Source: Merdicola sp963557785 (GTDB taxonomy: Bacteria; Bacillota; Clostridia; TANB77; CAG-508). From it: a DNA stretch of 64,000 bases. The stretch covers positions 62,001 to 126,000 of the forward strand of contig CAUWBF010000001.1 in assembly GCA_963557785.1 (NCBI GenBank), given 5' to 3'. Positions 1-8,923 of the stretch are shown piece after piece; within the stretch, counting starts at the first letter, position 1, and each line of letters opens with the position of its first letter. A program made the position numbers and the translations under genes. The notes under the pieces are model-generated. The model worked only from the letters and a program-made list of their open reading frames with translations, was not told the origin of the DNA and made no database searches.

Positions 1-488
1 TACAATCTTTAATTATAGATTTAAGAAATAATGGTGGAGGAATAGTAGATGAGGCTACTAACATTGCAGACTTATTTACAGATAAAGATTCAAGTTTACT
101 AATAACAGTAGATAAAAATAATAATGAAGAAATTACAAAGTCTAAAACAGAAAAATATATAGATGTGCCTGTAATAGTATTAACAAATTCAAATACTGCT
201 AGTGCTTCAGAAATATTAACAGGAGCTCTAAAGGACAATAAAGTTGCTAAAGTTGTAGGAACAACAAGTTATGGAAAAGGAGTAATTCAAAACTTATTAA
301 CTCTTACAGACGGTAGCGGTATAAAAATTACAACAAATGAATATTATACACCAAATAGAACGAAAATAAATAAAGTAGGAATAACTCCAGATGAACAAGT
401 AGAATTACCAGAAGAGTATCAAAATAAATTAGAAATACCAAAAGAAAATGACACACAATTACAAAAAGCGATTGAAATGTTAAAGTAA
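1..488 (+). CDS. S41 family C-terminal processing peptidase, 3' part only
   Basis: The gene enters from the left edge, so only the C-terminal half of the catalytic domain is visible. The reading frame is open from base 3. It shows the S41 hallmarks: a DLRNNGGG segment, the catalytic serine in NTASASEIL, and the general-base lysine in GTTSYGKG about 25 residues later. It ends with a short polar tail. CtpA-type enzymes are secreted or membrane-anchored serine proteases that cut protein C termini; in spore formers one role is the SpoIVB/CtpB-like processing of pro-sigma-K regulators. Which paralogue this is cannot be decided without the N-terminal PDZ region. It converges on the response regulator gene and shares a terminator with it. 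Confidence 0.9.
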   Translation, partial: QSLIIDLRNNGGGIVDEATNIADLFTDKDSSLLITVDKNNNEEITKSKTEKYIDVPVIVLTNSNTASASEILTGALKDNKVAKVVGTTSYGKGVIQNLLTLTDGSGIKITTNEYYTPNRTKINKVGITPDEQVELPEEYQNKLEIPKENDTQLQKAIEMLK

Positions 489-492
489 TAAA

Positions 493-529
493 ATAGAAGC
501 TGATTTATAAACCAGCTTCTATTTTTTTT
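493..529. terminator. Bidirectional Rho-independent terminator
   Basis: A perfect 10-bp stem (ATAGAAGCTG, 493-502, with CAGCTTCTAT, 513-522) is followed by a T-run on the plus strand and TTTTATTA on the minus strand. It sits between convergent genes and overlaps the last codons of the response regulator. Confidence 0.85.
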
Positions 530-1230
530 ATAATTGTATTTATTAATAATTTTGCATTTGGTTTTATATCAGTTCCAAATGAAAAATATTTTTGTATCTT
601 TTCAGAATTATTTTCTATGTACATAGATTGAATAGCTTTAAAAATATTATGCTTTATATTTAATGAATTGGTACTATGTTGCATAGCAATTTTTGAATAA
701 ATATTTTTCTCAAGATTTGATACATTATAAGAATATTCATTAGTCATAATAAAATATATAGTATCTAATAAATAAATAGTTCCTTTATGTTTAAAATTAA
801 ACCCTAAAAATTTTAATTCATCTATAATTTTATTCTTAATAAGTTTATAATGAGTAGTTAAATCTAATTCATTTACAGTGTCAACTATAATAGAGACTAT
901 ATAATTAAAATCAGTTCCTTTATAAATACATTTATTTATAATAGTATTTGATTTAACACTATTTAACATATCCAAATTTCCAGAAATAACAATAATATTA
1001 GGAATGTTAGATGATTTTTCTAAATTCTCTAAAATTTCAATTCCATTTAATTTTGGCATATCTAAATCTAATATTAATAAATCGATAGAATTATTAAATA
1101 ATAAATCTAAAGTTTCTTTACCATCAGTAGATAAACTTAATAATCGCACATTAGGTAGCTGTTTCATAAGAACATTTATTAAGCTTTTAGAAAAATCTAT
1201 ATTATCATCAGCAATTAATAAATTATACAT
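505..1230 (-). CDS. Spo0A-like response regulator
   Basis: The 241-residue protein has an N-terminal receiver domain (about 1-120): acidic pocket D8-D9, phosphoacceptor D55 in LDLDMP, S83 and K104. The C-terminal region (about 130-241) resembles the Spo0A DNA-binding domain: LGFNFKHKGTIYLLD aligns with the LGIPAHIKGYLYLREA type segment, and a YSKIAMQHST element matches the YPDIAKKYNT helix. The recognition helix is divergent, so this is more likely a Spo0A paralogue than Spo0A itself. No histidine kinase is adjacent. It is transcribed divergently from the RHS toxin gene, which makes it a candidate regulator of that gene or of itself. Confidence 0.8.
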   Translation of the reverse strand: MYNLLIADDNIDFSKSLINVLMKQLPNVRLLSLSTDGKETLDLLFNNSIDLLILDLDMPKLNGIEILENLEKSSNIPNIIVISGNLDMLNSVKSNTIINKCIYKGTDFNYIVSIIVDTVNELDLTTHYKLIKNKIIDELKFLGFNFKHKGTIYLLDTIYFIMTNEYSYNVSNLEKNIYSKIAMQHSTNSLNIKHNIFKAIQSMYIENNSEKIQKYFSFGTDIKPNAKLLINTIIKKIEAGL

Positions 1231-1256
1231 AAATAAACCCCTCTATTTTCTACATC

Positions 1257-1284
1257 ATTATACCATATTAGACAAAAATTTCAA
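1257..1284 (-). promoter_or_regulatory. Predicted sigma-A promoter of the Spo0A-like regulator
   Basis: On the minus strand a TTGAAA -35 (1279-1284) and a perfect TATAAT -10 (1257-1262) are separated by 16 bp. The -35 lies inside the first unit of the tandem 9-bp repeat, so a protein bound to the repeat should affect this promoter. Confidence 0.65.
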
Positions 1285-1314
1285 CTTTTTCAACTTTTTC
1301 AACATTTTCAACTT
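1279..1314. repeat. Four tandem 9-bp repeats in the divergent control region
   Basis: TTTCAACTT is repeated four times with exact 9-bp period (third unit reads TTTCAACAT). Read on the minus strand each unit contains GTTGAA, one transition away from the GTCGAA core of the Spo0A box. The array starts at the regulator -35 and runs upstream towards the RHS gene. It is probably an operator; identity of the binding protein is inference. Confidence 0.75.
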
Positions 1315-1368
1315 TTCGGTTTTTTTGTATCAAAATATGATATATATATATTTAAGGGGGGAGTTTTT

Positions 1369-4300
1369 ATGAAAAATGTTACGGAGAAAATTATTGCATT
1401 TATACTTATGTTTGTAATGATTTTTAACTTTGGATCAGTATCGTTAGCAGAAGGATTAAAACTTGCTCAAGGAAAAGAAGACAGTTTAGAGGAACCAGTT
1501 ATTACAAACAGCAATACAGAAGAGGAAGAACTAGAAATAGTTGGAGAACAAATAGACAAAAGAAAACTAAATGAAAAACACTTTACATTAAGCAACGGAA
1601 GTACTCTAGTTGCAATGTATTCAGAAAATGTACATTATGAAAAAGATGGCAAAATGGTAGATATCGACAATTCATTAGAAGAAGTACAATTAGAAAACGA
1701 AACAGTATATAAAAACAAAAGTAACTCATACAAAGCAAACTTTGCAAAAACTAGTAAAGAGGACAATGAATTAGTAACTATTGAATCGGATGGATATAAA
1801 ATAAACTGGTTAATGCAAAGTGCACAAAAGGAGACAGAAATAATACAAACTGAAGAAATAGCAGAAGAAATAATTGAAATAGAAGAGAGTAACAAACAAA
1901 CTAAAGAAAGTAAGAAAATTAAATCTGAAGAAAATAAAAAAACAGAGAAAACAAAAGAAAAAATAAATAAAGTAGAAGCAAAAGTAATAGAAAAAGAACA
2001 AAAAGCTAAAGCAACAAATGCAACTAATAAATCAATAGAAGAAAAAACAAATTTAGAAAATATAGCCTCAGGAATAACTTACGAAAACATATTAAATAAG
2101 ATAGACTTACAATATGAAGTAAAAGCAGAAAGTATAAAAGAAAGCATAGTAATAAACGATAAAGAAGGACTGCAAGATGAATTTGTATTTAAGTTTAATA
2201 TAGGAGAACTAAAAGCAGAATTACAAGAAAACAAAGAAGTTATAATATATAAAGAAAATAAGGAAAACTATGTATTTAAGATAGAAGCACCATATATGTT
2301 TGATAGCAGTTTAGAATATAGTTCAGATATAGAAATAACTTTAGATAAAGACGAGAATACAAAAGAATATATATTAACGATTATACCAAATAAAGAATGG
2401 ATAGAATCAGAAGAAAGAGTATATCCAATAACAATAGATCCAACAGTAAGTACAAGTAGATATTATGATGACATAAAAGATACCTATATATTTGAAGGAG
2501 ATGAAAGTAGTAACACTAGGCATAGAGCACATATTATAAGAATAGGAAGCAATAACAAATCTGGCCCACATAAAAATCCAACAAGAGGATTAATAAAATT
2601 TACATTACCAGAACTAAATGCAGGAGATCAAGTAATATATGCTAGTTTAAATATATGTAGTTATCCAGATACAAATGAATGGGCACCACCAGGAAGAGAA
2701 ATGCAAATAGATGTACATAAAATGACATCAAATTGGGAGGAAGAAAGCGCACATTGGAGTAATTTAAGTAATTTATATAATAATATAATAGAGGATTACG
2801 AAAAATATACATTTGACTATAATAACCAATGCAAATTTTATGGATTTAATATAACGAGTATAGCAAAAGAATGGTATACAACAGGAAACAACTATGGACT
2901 AATGTTAAAAGAGCATTATGAACAATATAACTATCCAGAGTCAGATGCCTACTTTATATCAGCAAATACAAATACAGCATATTATGAAGGAAGACCAGTA
3001 GTAACAATAGTATATAGAAATCAAACAGGAATAGAAAATTATTTAAGCTATCATACACAAAATGTAGGAAGAGCAGGAACAGTATATACAAACGACTATA
3101 ACGGAAACTTAGTGTTAACTCATCAAGACGCATCTACACCAGGAAGTAGGTTCCCAGTATCAATAAATCATGTATTTAATATGAATGATAAAGATATAGA
3201 TATAGGATATGGAAAAGGATTCAGACTAAATTTAAGTCAATCAATAGAATTCAAGACGATAGATAATGTAGAATATGCAAAATATATAGATGAAGATGGA
3301 ACAGCACACTATTTTAATCAAGATGGAGACAGATATAAAGATGAAGATGGACTGGGATTAACCATATACAGAAATGGTTCAACCTGTACGATGGAAGACA
3401 AGAATAGAAATAAAAGCACATTTACTAAAAATTCAGAAGGAATAGAAATATGGTATTTAACTAAAGTAGAAGATACAGAAGGAAATAGCATAAATATAAG
3501 TGTAGACTTAAGAAATGGAAAAGTCACTCAAGTAGAAGATGGAGCAAACCAAAGAATGTATTTAGCATACGATTACCCAGGAAGAGTAGAAACACTTACA
3601 GATACAAATGGAAGAGTAACAAGATATGAATATAATGGCTCTAACTTAATAAGTATACAATATTCAGATGGCAAAACATCTAGATATGAATATTGGAACA
3701 ACAAACTAACAAACGTAATAAATATAGATGGAAGTAAAATAGGATATGAATATTATGAAGAAAGAACAAGTAGAGTAAAGAAAATACAAGAATATGGAAG
3801 TAATAATGAAATAGGAAACTCATTGCAAATTAGTTATGGAGACAATAGTACAATATTTACAGATGAAGAAGGATATTCAAATACAATAATATTTAATAAC
3901 TATGGAAATGCAGTAAGTATAGCAGATTTCGGAAAAGAAAATAACGTAAATGGTGCATATGGAAAAATGTATTCTTATGGAAATTCAGGAGGAAATAAGA
4001 ATAAATTAACATTAGAAAGTAAAATGATTTCAGTAAAAGATATGCCAAATAACTTAGTACAAAACCCATACTTTGATAATGGACTAAATAATTGGAGTAA
4101 AAATGATGCATGTCAAAATTGGGATTGGGTAGAAAATGTAGATAATACAGATAATAAAGCATTAAGGATTTTAGGAGAATCAGATAGATATAAAAATATA
4201 AAACAAGAAGTATATGTAAGTGGAAATAAAGGAGATATATTTAATATAAGTTCTTGGATAAAAACAGAAGGTGTTCCAAATGAAGATGGAAAATGTACAA

Positions 4301-7300
4301 AAGTAACTTTAAATATAATAGGAAATGACAATTCTTCACAATGGGTTGATGTTTGGGCAAATACAGATAGTTCAAGTTGGCAATTTTTATCAGACCAATT
4401 TATAACAAATTATGACTACTATAGAATAGATATATACTTAATATTTTATTTAAATGCAAATACTACATACTTTGATAATATAGGGCTTTTTAAAGAAGAT
4501 TTTGGACAAAGCTATACATATGACGATAATGGAAATGTAGTATCAACTCAAGATGAAGCAAAAAAACAAAGTGAATTTACATATACAGGAGCAAATAACT
4601 TATTAAGTTCAATTAGTCCAAAAGGCGGAAAATATGTATATGAATATGACTATAACCATAAAAACAGATTAATAAAAGCTATAAATAGTACAGGAATAGA
4701 ATACTCATTTGAATATGATAACTATGGAAATGTAACATCAGCAAAAGTTACAGAATATAGAAAGCCAGATGTACCAGAAAACAATACAAAGTATTATATG
4801 AAAATTGCAAGTAGCAATAAATATTTTGATATAACAGGTGGATCAACAGAAAATGGAACGAAATTAATTCAATTAGATAATATAAGCTTTGATAATCAGA
4901 AATTTGTTTTAGAAGATATAGGAGAAGGATACTACAAAATACATCCATCACATGATTTAACAAAATCATTAGATACCAATACTACAGATAATGAAATTCA
5001 ACAATGGGAATCATATGATACACCATACCAAGCATGGAAATTTATAGAAAACTCAGATGGAACATATAGAGTAGTTAATAAATATAAAGGCGAGAATTAC
5101 TGTATGGCATTAAAAGATGATGGAAAAGAAAATGGAACACAAATAAAAACAGAAAGCTGGGAAGGAAAACAAAGCCAAAAAGTAGTATTGTATAAAGCAG
5201 ATTCAGACTATAATCCGATAGATGATGATAAATTAGAATCAAATGAAGTTTATCATATAAAAGTAAAAAGCAGTAATTTATACTTAGAACAAGCATATGA
5301 TGGAGTAGGAGCAAAAGTTATACAAAATACATATAAACCAAACGATAAAAATCAATTATGGAGAGTAGTAAGATTAGACGACTACTATTATAAATTAGTA
5401 AACCTTGGAAGCTTAAATGGTAATGTAATGGATGTGCTATATGGACAAGATCAAAACGAACAAGATGTACAAATGTATGATAATACGATACCAAATCCAG
5501 CACAAGAATGGGTAATAAGAGAAGATCACACAGGAGTGTATGAGATAGGAACAACACTATCTGGAATATCAGGAGCAGAAAGAAGACTAACAGTTTATGG
5601 GAACAGTAAAGATGCAGGAACAAGAATGGTATTATTTACACCATATGGAGGAGATAATCAACAGTTCTATTTTGAGAAAGCAAATCTTTTAGATATAGAA
5701 TCAGGAGCAACATATAAAATAAAGGCACAACAAAGTGGACTAATAGTAGGATTAGATAATAATAATATGTTAGAACTTCAAAATGAAAACGATGAAAATG
5801 CAGAATGGATAATAGAAAACAGAAATGATGGATACTACAAATTCAAATTAAAAGGTTCTGAAAATAAAGTACTAGATGTGTGCGGAGCAGATACAACAAG
5901 TGGAACACGTGTACAAGTATATGAAGATACAGAAAATGATGCACAAAAATTTGAAATAGTAGGAAGAATAGATGGAGAAAATGGAAGCAATAAAACATAT
6001 TATATAAAACCTAAAATAGGAAAAGGAAAGAAGACTTTAGATGTATGTGGAGGATATACAGACGTAGGAACGATAGTATATGAATGGGATACCAATGAAT
6101 TAGGAGCTCAAAAATTTGAACTAATAAAAGTTGAATCAAATGATAATAGAAAATACATAGAAACAAAAGCAGAATACACAGAAAATGGAAACTATCAAAC
6201 AAAACTAATAGATACAAGTGGAAATGAAGTAGCATATGAATACAATCAAAATACAGGAACATTAAGCAAAGTAACAGATGCAAAAGAAAACAGTACAAAC
6301 TATGAATATGATGGACTAGATAGAGTAATAAAGGTAAGTAAACAGACAAATAGCCAAACTTATGAAAATAAATATACATATGAAAACGATAGGATAAAAA
6401 GCATAACGCATAATGGAACAAACTACTACTTTGAATATGATACATTTGGAAATATAAAACAAACTAAAATAGGGAATCAAGTATTAGGAACAAATAATTA
6501 TGAATCAAATAACGGACTATTAAATAGCTTTACATATGGAAATGCACAAGTAATATCATATAATTATGATAGGTTTGAAAGATTAATAAAGAAAACAGGA
6601 ACAAATGGAAGCACAGAATATACATATGATGCAAAAGGAAATGTAAGTAGTGTAAAAGATAATGTAAATGGAGATACAGAAAGTTATACATATGATTTAG
6701 CAGATAGATTAGTTAAAAAAGAAAATACAAATGGATATAAAGCACAATATTGGTATGATGGAAATAGTAATTTAAGTAAAGTAACATATAATTATGGAGA
6801 AGAACAAGGAGAAGTATGGTATAATCATGATAGAGACAATAGAGTAAGTAGTACTGGAACAGGAACAGATTTAGTAGTAAATAATTATGATAGATTATCA
6901 AGACTATTAAGTAAAGAGATAAGAAGAAATACAGTATACACAACAGAATACACATATGTAGATACAGATACAGAAAACAAAACAACAGAAAAAGTAAAGA
7001 GTATAAAGAATGGAAATAACGATGAAATATCATATACATATGATGCAAATGGAAATATAGAGACAATATCAAAAGGAGAAGGACAGGAAAAAGAAGAAAC
7101 TAATAAGTACTATTATGATGAGATAAATCAGTTAATAAGAGAAGATAATAAGGTTTTAAATAAAACAATAGTATATACATATGATGTAGGAGGAAATATC
7201 CAAAGTAAAAAAGAATATGAATATACACAAGAAATGTTAACAAATAAAGCACCAACAAACACAATAAATTATACATATGGAAACACAAACTGGAAAGACC

Positions 7301-8307
7301 AATTAACAAGCTATAGCGGAAAAACAATAACATATGATGCAATAGGAAATCCATTAACATATGATAGAAACACATATACATGGCAAAACGGAAGAGAGCT
7401 AGCAAGTATAACAAAAGGAAATACAACAATAGAGTATAAGTATAATGATGCAGGAATACGAACATCAAAAACAGTAAATGGAGTAGAAACAAAATATTAT
7501 TTAGATGGAAGTAAAGTAATATATGAGAAAACAGAAGGACAAGATATAATATATTATTTCTATGATGAAAATGTAGATATATCAGGATTAAAATATAAAG
7601 GGGAACAATACTACTTTATAAAAAACATACAAAATGATATAATAGGAATACTAAATAGCAATTTAGAGCAAATAGTAAGCTACGAATATGACAGCTGGGG
7701 ACAAGTTATATCAATAAAAGATAATAACGGAAACAATATAACAGATGGAACAAATATAGGAATAATAAACCCATATAGATACAGAAGTTATAGATATGAT
7801 AGTGAAACGAAGCTATACTACCTAAACAGCAGATACTACAACCCAGAATGGGGAAGATTTATAAATGCGGATGGATTATTAAATTCAGGAAATGATTTAT
7901 TAGGACATAATTTATATAGTTATTGTTGGAATAATTTAATAAATAAAACGGATGAAGATGGAAATAAACCAGGCAATTTATTTACTAATATGGATGCAGT
8001 AGCAATAGATTTTGGTAATTATATTAATGCTAAGTCTATTGCACAAAACAGAGAATATTCTTCATGTCTTTATTCAAAAGTAATAAGAAGATTAAGAATA
8101 GTAGGTTTAAAAAATTATACTATAGGCAAAAATACATATACAGTTCCAAAAATGAAAATAAAGAAAACTATGGTATATTCATATACAGAACCTAAAAAAC
8201 AGAGTAAAAGCGGAGGAAGAGGACAATTTTCACCAATTGGAACTAAGAGAGAAGCTATATTACATACACATGCAGCATATGATTCTGAGTTTGGAATACG
8301 GAAATGA
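1369..8307 (+). CDS. Large secreted RHS/YD-repeat polymorphic toxin with lectin domains
   Basis: The 2312-residue protein starts after a strong AAGGGGGGAG site (1354-1363). Domains in order: signal peptide (1-27), K/E-rich linker (about 145-225), DNRLRE-type domain (about 365-548), RHS N-terminal part and YD repeats (about 550-830), a carbohydrate-binding-like section beginning NPYFDNGLNNW (about 894-1041), more YD repeats, several ricin-type beta-trefoil units (about 1141-1585), then YD repeats and the RHS core ending LYYLNSRYYNPEWGRFINAD (about 2131-2168). RHS proteins form a shell that delivers a variable C-terminal toxin to neighbouring cells; the lectin parts suggest sugar binding. The tip contains an HTH motif of DUF4329/JAMM-like domains, but a single-base insertion at 8295-8296 ends the frame at 8307. 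Without that base the frame joins 8297-8470. No cell-wall anchor motif is seen. Confidence 0.9.
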   Translation: MKNVTEKIIAFILMFVMIFNFGSVSLAEGLKLAQGKEDSLEEPVITNSNTEEEELEIVGEQIDKRKLNEKHFTLSNGSTLVAMYSENVHYEKDGKMVDIDNSLEEVQLENETVYKNKSNSYKANFAKTSKEDNELVTIESDGYKINWLMQSAQKETEIIQTEEIAEEIIEIEESNKQTKESKKIKSEENKKTEKTKEKINKVEAKVIEKEQKAKATNATNKSIEEKTNLENIASGITYENILNKIDLQYEVKAESIKESIVINDKEGLQDEFVFKFNIGELKAELQENKEVIIYKENKENYVFKIEAPYMFDSSLEYSSDIEITLDKDENTKEYILTIIPNKEWIESEERVYPITIDPTVSTSRYYDDIKDTYIFEGDESSNTRHRAHIIRIGSNNKSGPHKNPTRGLIKFTLPELNAGDQVIYASLNICSYPDTNEWAPPGREMQIDVHKMTSNWEEESAHWSNLSNLYNNIIEDYEKYTFDYNNQCKFYGFNITSIAKEWYTTGNNYGLMLKEHYEQYNYPESDAYFISANTNTAYYEGRPVVTIVYRNQTGIENYLSYHTQNVGRAGTVYTNDYNGNLVLTHQDASTPGSRFPVSINHVFNMNDKDIDIGYGKGFRLNLSQSIEFKTIDNVEYAKYIDEDGTAHYFNQDGDRYKDEDGLGLTIYRNGSTCTMEDKNRNKSTFTKNSEGIEIWYLTKVEDTEGNSINISVDLRNGKVTQVEDGANQRMYLAYDYPGRVETLTDTNGRVTRYEYNGSNLISIQYSDGKTSRYEYWNNKLTNVINIDGSKIGYEYYEERTSRVKKIQEYGSNNEIGNSLQISYGDNSTIFTDEEGYSNTIIFNNYGNAVSIADFGKENNVNGAYGKMYSYGNSGGNKNKLTLESKMISVKDMPNNLVQNPYFDNGLNNWSKNDACQNWDWVENVDNTDNKALRILGESDRYKNIKQEVYVSGNKGDIFNISSWIKTEGVPNEDGKCTKVTLNIIGNDNSSQWVDVWANTDSSSWQFLSDQFITNYDYYRIDIYLIFYLNANTTYFDNIGLFKEDFGQSYTYDDNGNVVSTQDEAKKQSEFTYTGANNLLSSISPKGGKYVYEYDYNHKNRLIKAINSTGIEYSFEYDNYGNVTSAKVTEYRKPDVPENNTKYYMKIASSNKYFDITGGSTENGTKLIQLDNISFDNQKFVLEDIGEGYYKIHPSHDLTKSLDTNTTDNEIQQWESYDTPYQAWKFIENSDGTYRVVNKYKGENYCMALKDDGKENGTQIKTESWEGKQSQKVVLYKADSDYNPIDDDKLESNEVYHIKVKSSNLYLEQAYDGVGAKVIQNTYKPNDKNQLWRVVRLDDYYYKLVNLGSLNGNVMDVLYGQDQNEQDVQMYDNTIPNPAQEWVIREDHTGVYEIGTTLSGISGAERRLTVYGNSKDAGTRMVLFTPYGGDNQQFYFEKANLLDIESGATYKIKAQQSGLIVGLDNNNMLELQNENDENAEWIIENRNDGYYKFKLKGSENKVLDVCGADTTSGTRVQVYEDTENDAQKFEIVGRIDGENGSNKTYYIKPKIGKGKKTLDVCGGYTDVGTIVYEWDTNELGAQKFELIKVESNDNRKYIETKAEYTENGNYQTKLIDTSGNEVAYEYNQNTGTLSKVTDAKENSTNYEYDGLDRVIKVSKQTNSQTYENKYTYENDRIKSITHNGTNYYFEYDTFGNIKQTKIGNQVLGTNNYESNNGLLNSFTYGNAQVISYNYDRFERLIKKTGTNGSTEYTYDAKGNVSSVKDNVNGDTESYTYDLADRLVKKENTNGYKAQYWYDGNSNLSKVTYNYGEEQGEVWYNHDRDNRVSSTGTGTDLVVNNYDRLSRLLSKEIRRNTVYTTEYTYVDTDTENKTTEKVKSIKNGNNDEISYTYDANGNIETISKGEGQEKEETNKYYYDEINQLIREDNKVLNKTIVYTYDVGGNIQSKKEYEYTQEMLTNKAPTNTINYTYGNTNWKDQLTSYSGKTITYDAIGNPLTYDRNTYTWQNGRELASITKGNTTIEYKYNDAGIRTSKTVNGVETKYYLDGSKVIYEKTEGQDIIYYFYDENVDISGLKYKGEQYYFIKNIQNDIIGILNSNLEQIVSYEYDSWGQVISIKDNNGNNITDGTNIGIINPYRYRSYRYDSETKLYYLNSRYYNPEWGRFINADGLLNSGNDLLGHNLYSYCWNNLINKTDEDGNKPGNLFTNMDAVAIDFGNYINAKSIAQNREYSSCLYSKVIRRLRIVGLKNYTIGKNTYTVPKMKIKKTMVYSYTEPKKQSKSGGRGQFSPIGTKREAILHTHAAYDSEFGIRK
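7145..7873 (+). repeat. RHS core repeat copy 1 (in the full-length gene)
   Basis: This 729-bp stretch is nearly identical to 8920-9648, to 14015-14591 (its last 577 bp) and to 16910's upstream portion. All copies end at the same point, TTTATAAATGCGGATG, after which the sequences become unrelated. The boundary is the junction of conserved core and variable toxin tip. Confidence 0.93.
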
Positions 8308-8470
8308 TATATTTTCGCCTGATGATAAAAAAACTGCAGATAGATTAAAAATTTTGAATTATGTGGCTACTCCTTTAGGAACACTAAGAAAATACGATCC
8401 AAATACTAAAGAAGATAATATAATTTCATATGATATGCCATGGGACGCAAATCATCCAAACAAAAAATAA
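8297..8470 (+). pseudogene. Out-of-frame end of the first RHS toxin tip (DUF4329/JAMM-like)
   Basis: In the +1 shifted frame the sequence continues the tip with YGNDIFSPDDKKTAD and YVATPLGTLRKYDP, ending at TAA 8468-8470. Joined to the upstream HTH this gives HTH-x(14)-SPDD, like the HxH...SxxD metal motif of JAMM proteins and typical of DUF4329 domains found at RHS C termini. The break is a single extra A in GGAATAC at 8293-8299. The toxin is therefore probably inactive in this sequence, unless there is a sequencing error or programmed slippage. Confidence 0.75.
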
Positions 8471-8521
8471 GAAAATTAAAAGAAGGAGATAATTTTTTAT
8501 ATCATGTGTTGGGGGTATAGT

Positions 8522-8923
8522 ATGAAAATAAAAAAGAAAAAGAAAGCTATAATAATAGTAAATTTAATTGTTTTAATAATTTTTGGTATATATTTGATGT
8601 TAATAATAAAATCAAATGAAGTAGAACAATTTAATATACAAGAATTTGAAGAATTTATAGAAACATTTCCTGTCAGCGAGGTGTTCAGTGAAGATAGAGT
8701 AGTTGGAACAGTAAATAATTCAAACGAAGCAAAAGAAAAAGCAAAACTAATATGGAGAGAAGTATTTAATGAAGAAATGGTAAAAAAGTGTAAACGTTAT
8801 AAGGTTGGTTTTGATAAAAAATCAAAGATATGGTCTGTAAGGGCATATTCGCAAAATTTTATTTTATACATCTTAATAACACAAGAAGACGGAAAAATAA
8901 TTGCTGTATGGGGAGGAAAATAA
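8522..8923 (+). CDS. Membrane-anchored NTF2-fold-like immunity protein (tip 1)
   Basis: Start chosen at ATG 8522, which has GGGGG six bases upstream; an in-frame ATG at 8504 lies too far (15 bases) from AGAAGGAG. The protein has a lysine-rich N terminus, one transmembrane helix (about residues 9-30), then a soluble domain ending ILITQEDGKIIAVWGGK. The central region (A-x-IW, YKVGFDKKSKIWSVRAY) and this ending resemble the NTF2-fold immunity family (Imm-NTF2 type). Its position right after the first toxin tip supports an immunity role. Its stop codon lies exactly where the next RHS core copy begins. Confidence 0.6.
   Translation: MKIKKKKKAIIIVNLIVLIIFGIYLMLIIKSNEVEQFNIQEFEEFIETFPVSEVFSEDRVVGTVNNSNEAKEKAKLIWREVFNEEMVKKCKRYKVGFDKKSKIWSVRAYSQNFILYILITQEDGKIIAVWGGK

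Noticed and set aside
1279..1314. The 9-bp tandem repeat as a CRISPR array or replication iterons
   Set aside because: There are no spacers, no cas genes, and no replication initiator; the position over a promoter fits an operator better.
1004..1372. A plus-strand frame over the response regulator start
   Set aside because: It is antisense to the receiver domain, has no ribosome site, and ends inside the RHS start.
5075..7492. Long antisense frames rich in Leu, Phe, Tyr and His opposite the RHS gene
   Set aside because: They are by-products of the repeated TAT/GAA/ACA-rich codons on the plus strand, lack ribosome sites and recur in every core copy.
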